This document shows, piece by piece, positions 62,098 through 64,000 of a DNA stretch of 64,000 bases; positions within the stretch are counted from its first letter, which is position 1; the number at the start of each line of letters is the position of its first letter. This DNA comes from Curtobacterium sp. VKM Ac-1393 (GTDB lineage Bacteria; Actinomycetota; Actinomycetes; Actinomycetales; Microbacteriaceae). The notes beneath the pieces are model-generated. The model was not told where the DNA came from, made no database searches, and saw only the letters and a program-made list of their open reading frames with translations. The DNA lies in NCBI RefSeq assembly GCF_015350995.1, contig NZ_JADKRW010000002.1, positions 186,001 to 250,000 of the forward strand. Direction: 5' to 3'. The position numbers and the translations under genes are program-made.

Positions 62098-63168
62098 TCA
62101 CGATGCCGGCCCGGTCGGTGTGACGAGGATCTTGACCGCGGTCTCACGGTGGTCGATCAACGCCTGGAATCCGTCCGGGACGAGTCGCTCGAGCGGGATC
62201 TTCGCGGTGATGAACGGTGCGAGGTCGACCTTGCCCGTCCGGACCAGGTCGATGGTCGCGGGGTGGTCGTCTCGGTAGGCGATGGTGCCGCGCACGTCGA
62301 GCTCCTTGAGGACGACCTTCTGGATGTCGATCGATGCGCGAGAGCTCCAGATCGACACGTTGACGATCACGCCGCCCGGGCGGACCACGTCGACGAGCTG
62401 GTCGAGGACCACCTGGACGCTCGAGCACTCGAAACCGACGTCGGCTCCGCGGCCGTCCGTGAGCTCGAGAACCCGTGCACGGACGTCGTCGGTGGTCGGG
62501 TCGAGGACGTGGTCGGCGACACCGGTGCTCGTGGCCATCGCGTTCCGAGCGGCACCGGGTTCGGAGACGATGACCGTCAGTCCCTCGGCGTGCAGCACGG
62601 CTGCGAGGAGGAGTCCGATCGGTCCGGCTCCACCGACGAAGGCGGTGTCGCCGGACGTCGCACCGCTGCGGATCCAGGCGTGGTGGGCGACGGCGAGCGG
62701 TTCGATGAGCGCGGCCTGGTCCAGCGGGATGTCACCGACCGGATGCACCCAGCGCTGATCGACGACGATGCGCTCGCTGAGCCCGCCGCCGCCTCCGGCG
62801 AGCCCGATGAACCCCATGCTCGTGCACAGGTTGTACCGGCCGGCGACGCACTGCGGGCAGTGACCGCAGACGAAGTAGGGCTCGACGACCACGTGCTCGC
62901 CGACGTGCAGGTCAGCGACGTCGTCACCGACCTGTGTGACGGTGCCGGAGAACTCGTGTCCCATCGTGACGGGTACCTGTTCGCGGGTCAGCGGGTGCGG
63001 GTGCCCGACGGGCGGGATGAAGATCGGTCCGTCGAGGAACTCGTGCAGGTCCGTACCGCAGATGCCGCACCAGGCGACGTCGATCGTCACCGCCCCGCGC
63101 CGGGGTTCGGGTTCTGCGATGTCGTCGATGCGGATGTCGTGCCGTCCGTGGAAACGTGCTGCCTTCAT
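62098..63168 (-). CDS. Zinc-dependent alcohol dehydrogenase (2,3-butanediol dehydrogenase-like)
   Basis: 356-residue medium-chain dehydrogenase. The catalytic zinc ligands are in AWCGICGTDLHEF and TMGHEFSGTVTQ. The structural zinc has four Cys in FVCGHCPQCVAGRYNLC, and the NAD fold is AFVGGAGPIGLLLAAVLHAE. The C-terminus ends ILVTPTGPAS. The family includes butanediol and sorbitol dehydrogenases. ATG 63168 overlaps the stop of the truncated ALDH. Confidence 0.92.
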   Translation of the reverse strand: MKAARFHGRHDIRIDDIAEPEPRRGAVTIDVAWCGICGTDLHEFLDGPIFIPPVGHPHPLTREQVPVTMGHEFSGTVTQVGDDVADLHVGEHVVVEPYFVCGHCPQCVAGRYNLCTSMGFIGLAGGGGGLSERIVVDQRWVHPVGDIPLDQAALIEPLAVAHHAWIRSGATSGDTAFVGGAGPIGLLLAAVLHAEGLTVIVSEPGAARNAMATSTGVADHVLDPTTDDVRARVLELTDGRGADVGFECSSVQVVLDQLVDVVRPGGVIVNVSIWSSRASIDIQKVVLKELDVRGTIAYRDDHPATIDLVRTGKVDLAPFITAKIPLERLVPDGFQALIDHRETAVKILVTPTGPAS

Positions 63169-63419
63169 CGGTTTGCTCTCTCGTCGGTTCGCGTCGGGAC
63201 GGTCGAGTGGGCGTACTCCGCGAACGGTTCGCCCGTCGCGGGCGCGAGGTCCTCGCGGTGGTCGCCGCCGATCTGCGGGAGCCAGGCTCCTCCGATGAAG
63301 TTCTCGTAGCGGGTCTTGAGCGGCACGATGCCGGCGCTCGTGCCGGGAGCCGCGTAGACGGTGGAGTGGTCGTGCGTCGTCGTCGTCGTGGTCGGCAGGT
63401 CGATGGTGCTGGTCATCAT
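63165..63419 (-). pseudogene. Truncated aldehyde dehydrogenase, N-terminal 84 residues only
   Basis: The product starts MMTSTIDLPTTTTTTHDHST, then has TRYENFIGGAWLPQIGGDHR and LAPATGEPFAEYAHSTVPTR, the usual first 80 residues of an ExaC/Adh-type aldehyde dehydrogenase (about 500 residues). The frame then stops at 63165 and the alcohol dehydrogenase begins in the 4-bp overlap, so more than 400 residues, including the catalytic Cys, are absent. A deletion fusing ALDH to ADH is likely. AAGGAAG precedes the ATG, so the fragment may still be translated. Confidence 0.7.
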
Positions 63420-63447
63420 GTCGCTTCCTTCGTCGGTGTTCGAGGGG

Positions 63448-64000
63448 TCACGCGGTGACGTACTGCTTCACGGCGGCGGTGATCGCGGAGAGTCCTTGTT
63501 TCGCGTCGGCGAAGAACATGCCGGTCTTCGCCTCGGTGAACAGCTCGTTCGGGATGCCCGAGTAGCCGGGGCTCATGGACCGCTTGACGACGACGACGGC
63601 CTTGGCGCGGTCGACGTCGAGGATCGGCATGCCCGACACCGCGTTGCCGGGGCGACGGGCGGCGGGGTTGGTGACGTCGTTCGCGCCGACCACCAGTGCC
63701 ACGTCGCACGTCGCGAAGGCCGCGTTGGCCTGGTCGAGCTGCAGCATCTGCGAGTACGGGACGTTCGCCTCGGCGAGCAGGACGTTCATGTGCCCGGGCA
63801 TCCGGCCGGCGACGGGGTGGATCGCGTAGGTCACGGCGATCCCGTGGTCGGTGAGGAGTGTGGCCAGCTCGGCGATCTCGTGTTGCGCCTGCGCAGCGGC
63901 GAGGCCGTAGCCCGGGACGACCATCACGGTCCGTGCGTAGGCGAGCTGCAGTCCGACGTCGTCCGCCGTGACCTGACGGACTGCTGCGACGTCGGCGCCC
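63448..64000 (-). CDS. pntB: NAD(P) transhydrogenase subunit beta, C-terminal part
   Basis: The frame is open to the window end, so the N-terminal part is outside. The visible 183 residues form the NADP(H)-binding domain: VVPGYGLAAAQAQHEIAELA, HPVAGRMPGHMNVLLAEANV, VVGANDVTNPAARRPGNAVS and KRSMSPGYSGIPNELF, the PntB hallmarks. The enzyme couples proton entry to hydride transfer from NADH to NADP. It is upstream of the truncated ALDH in the stress module. Confidence 0.93.
   Translation of the reverse strand, partial: GADVAAVRQVTADDVGLQLAYARTVMVVPGYGLAAAQAQHEIAELATLLTDHGIAVTYAIHPVAGRMPGHMNVLLAEANVPYSQMLQLDQANAAFATCDVALVVGANDVTNPAARRPGNAVSGMPILDVDRAKAVVVVKRSMSPGYSGIPNELFTEAKTGMFFADAKQGLSAITAAVKQYVTA

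Overview
The window is GC-rich DNA, densely packed with many ATGA/GTGA gene overlaps. It carries several families typical of actinobacteria: SepH, DUF4193, DUF3093, DUF3710, DUF3159 and DUF3000. A full set of Gram-positive-type flagellar genes next to these points to a motile member of the Microbacteriaceae. Curtobacterium or a close relative is my best guess from gene content, not from any database comparison.

Layout. Positions 1-9.9 kb are chromosomal housekeeping: the end of a phosphodiesterase, sepH, DUF4193, DUF3093, dut-DUF3710-DUF3159, aconitase and dxs. Positions 10-17.9 kb hold two orphan proteins, a fadJ/fadA-like beta-oxidation pair, RNase D with DUF3000, and an alpha/beta hydrolase. 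Positions 17.9-27.9 kb are an accessory island. It has one giant RHS/YD-repeat polymorphic toxin (minus strand, 1,799 aa) with a helical ESX-like N-terminus and a C-terminal tip that looks like an R-S-ExE ADP-ribosyltransferase. A run of small, overlapping, partly duplicated immunity-type genes follows it. Positions 27.9-37.7 kb return to core genes: sufE-sulfurtransferase, zapE, a GlnR-boxed ammonium transporter, a tyrosine phosphatase, an aldo/keto reductase, a FabH-like synthase and hypothetical proteins.

Positions 37.9-56.3 kb are a flagellar locus. fliW-flgL-flgK-flgN run leftward. fliA, flagellin, fliD, fliS, a small FliT-position gene, flgB-flgC-fliE-fliF-fliG-fliH-fliI-fliJ, an NlpC/P60 hydrolase, fliK, flgD and flgE run rightward. 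Three transcription units share a promoter motif, CTWACG-N15/16-YCGAKAG, that matches the sigma-28 spacing. A block of roughly 73-bp-period hairpin repeats sits between the FliT-position gene and flgB. The export gate (FlhA/B, FliP/Q/R), switch (FliM/N), stator (MotA/B) and distal rod genes are not in the window.

Positions 56.3-64 kb are a leftward stress module resembling a DosR-type regulon: transhydrogenase beta (partial), a truncated aldehyde dehydrogenase, a zinc alcohol dehydrogenase, a degenerate ALDH-like gene, three universal stress proteins, and a GAF histidine kinase with its LuxR-type regulator.

Three genome-style features recur. Several genes show a TANNNT-like hexamer 6-7 nt before the start codon and no ribosome binding site, which suggests leaderless transcripts. 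Six gene ends carry hairpins built on the same GGGAGGC stem. There are no rRNA, tRNA, CRISPR or insertion-sequence genes that I can recognise.
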